Assembly: GCA_013205645.1 (NCBI GenBank)
Contig: JABMMH010000166.1
Coordinates: 1-7,201 of the forward strand
From: Polaromonas sp.
GTDB taxonomy: Bacteria > Pseudomonadota > Gammaproteobacteria > Burkholderiales > Burkholderiaceae_C
Direction of reading: 5' to 3'
DNA length: 7,201 nt
This document shows, one piece after another, positions 6,673-7,201 of this stretch. The notes under the pieces are model-generated. The model did not search any database and was not told where the DNA came from. It worked only from the letters and a program-made list of their open reading frames with translations. Position numbers and translations under genes: made by a program. Within the stretch, counting starts at the first letter, position 1, and each line of letters starts with the position of its first letter.

Positions 6673-7201
6673 ATGCCCTCCTCCATCATTGACTCCAAAA
6701 TCTTCGGCGACATGTTCAGCGACGCCGCCATGCGCCACGTCTGGAGCGACGAAAACCGCACCGCCAAATACCTCGACATCGAACGCGCGCTGGCCAAGGT
6801 GCAGGGCGAGCTCGGCATCATCCCAAAAGAAGCCGCCGCCGAAATCGTCAAGAACTGCGAGCCCAGCCAGATCGACTGGGCCAAGCTCAAGGCCAAGACC
6901 GAGCAGATCGGCTACCCGATCATTGCGGTGGTGAACCAGATCAACGCCAACTGCAAAGACAAACTCGGCGAGTACTGCCACTGGGGCGCCACCACGCAAG
7001 ACATCACCGACACGGCGGCCGTGCTGCAAATTCGTGAAGGCCTGGCGCTGGTTGAAGCCGACCTGAAAGACATCTCAGACTCGCTCGCCAAGCTGGCTCT
7101 GACGCACCGTGACACGCCGATCATTGGCCGCAGCAATTTGCAGCAAGCCACACCGATCACCTTTGGCTACAAGATGGCCAGCATCTTGGCCGGCATTGAG
7201 C
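6673..7201 (+). CDS. Aspartase/fumarase-superfamily lyase (adenylosuccinate lyase/PcaB-like), 3' end cut off
   Basis: The first 176 codons of a lyase or cycloisomerase that would act by beta-elimination on a carboxylate such as a succinyl adduct or carboxymuconate. The N-terminus FGDMFSDAAMRHVWSDENRT followed by KYLDIERALAKVQGELGIIP (33-52) is typical of the PurB/PcaB branch. HWGATTQDITDT (103-114) is the conserved T-S/T-x-D substrate-binding region. In the second conserved region the protein reads GRSNLQQATPITFGYK (152-167), where most relatives have His in Gly-Arg-Thr-His. The signature loop (SSxMPxKxN) lies beyond the window. The start has AAAGAAG just upstream (6661-6667). It follows the Bug-type gene by 38 bases without a visible terminator and is probably in its operon, which argues for catabolism of an imported acid rather than purine synthesis. 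The superfamily is secure; the exact substrate is open. Confidence 0.85.
   Translation, partial: MPSSIIDSKIFGDMFSDAAMRHVWSDENRTAKYLDIERALAKVQGELGIIPKEAAAEIVKNCEPSQIDWAKLKAKTEQIGYPIIAVVNQINANCKDKLGEYCHWGATTQDITDTAAVLQIREGLALVEADLKDISDSLAKLALTHRDTPIIGRSNLQQATPITFGYKMASILAGIE

Noticed and set aside
1..7201. Search for a defence system, mobile element, CRISPR array, tRNA or structured RNA
   Set aside because: No direct repeats, terminal inverted repeats, transposase or nuclease motifs or tRNA-like folds were seen by eye. The genes are all ordinary metabolic and regulatory families.

Overview
The window is ordinary chromosomal DNA from a G+C-rich proteobacterium. It is most likely a betaproteobacterium of the order Burkholderiales, perhaps Comamonadaceae. 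This inference rests on the Bug-type periplasmic binding protein beside a divergent LysR regulator, a CrgA-type LysR regulator, the strong G/C bias at third codon positions, and very tight gene packing. I see no rRNA or tRNA gene, CRISPR array, insertion sequence, phage gene or toxin-antitoxin pair. Seven protein genes cover almost everything, and both end genes are cut by the window edges.

Left cluster (1-3009, minus strand). mmsA encodes a CoA-acylating methylmalonate-semialdehyde dehydrogenase. It is followed after only 25 bases by a single-chain ABC transporter component of the glycine betaine/choline/osmoprotectant type: a periplasmic binding domain first, then a membrane permease domain. 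That gene runs off the left edge. With no terminator visible between them, the two genes are probably one transcription unit.

Centre (3010-4650, plus strand). A CrgA-type LysR regulator is divergent from mmsA. The 127-base gap between them holds a perfect 11-base inverted repeat lying on the likely regulator promoter, which is a strong operator candidate. The regulator gene runs directly into a NudJ-like Nudix hydrolase gene.

Right cluster (4664-7201). A second LysR regulator (minus strand) converges on the Nudix gene and diverges from a Bug/TctC-type periplasmic solute-binding gene. That gene is followed after 38 bases by a lyase of the aspartase/fumarase superfamily (adenylosuccinate lyase/PcaB-like), cut by the right edge. 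This looks like a small LysR-controlled uptake-plus-catabolism operon for an unknown carboxylate. The lyase is notable because the usual catalytic histidine segment reads Gly-Arg-Ser-Asn.

I found no convincing new multi-gene system. The best leads are the operator-like dyad, the binding-protein-permease fusion linked to mmsA, and the non-canonical lyase beside an apparently orphan Bug protein.
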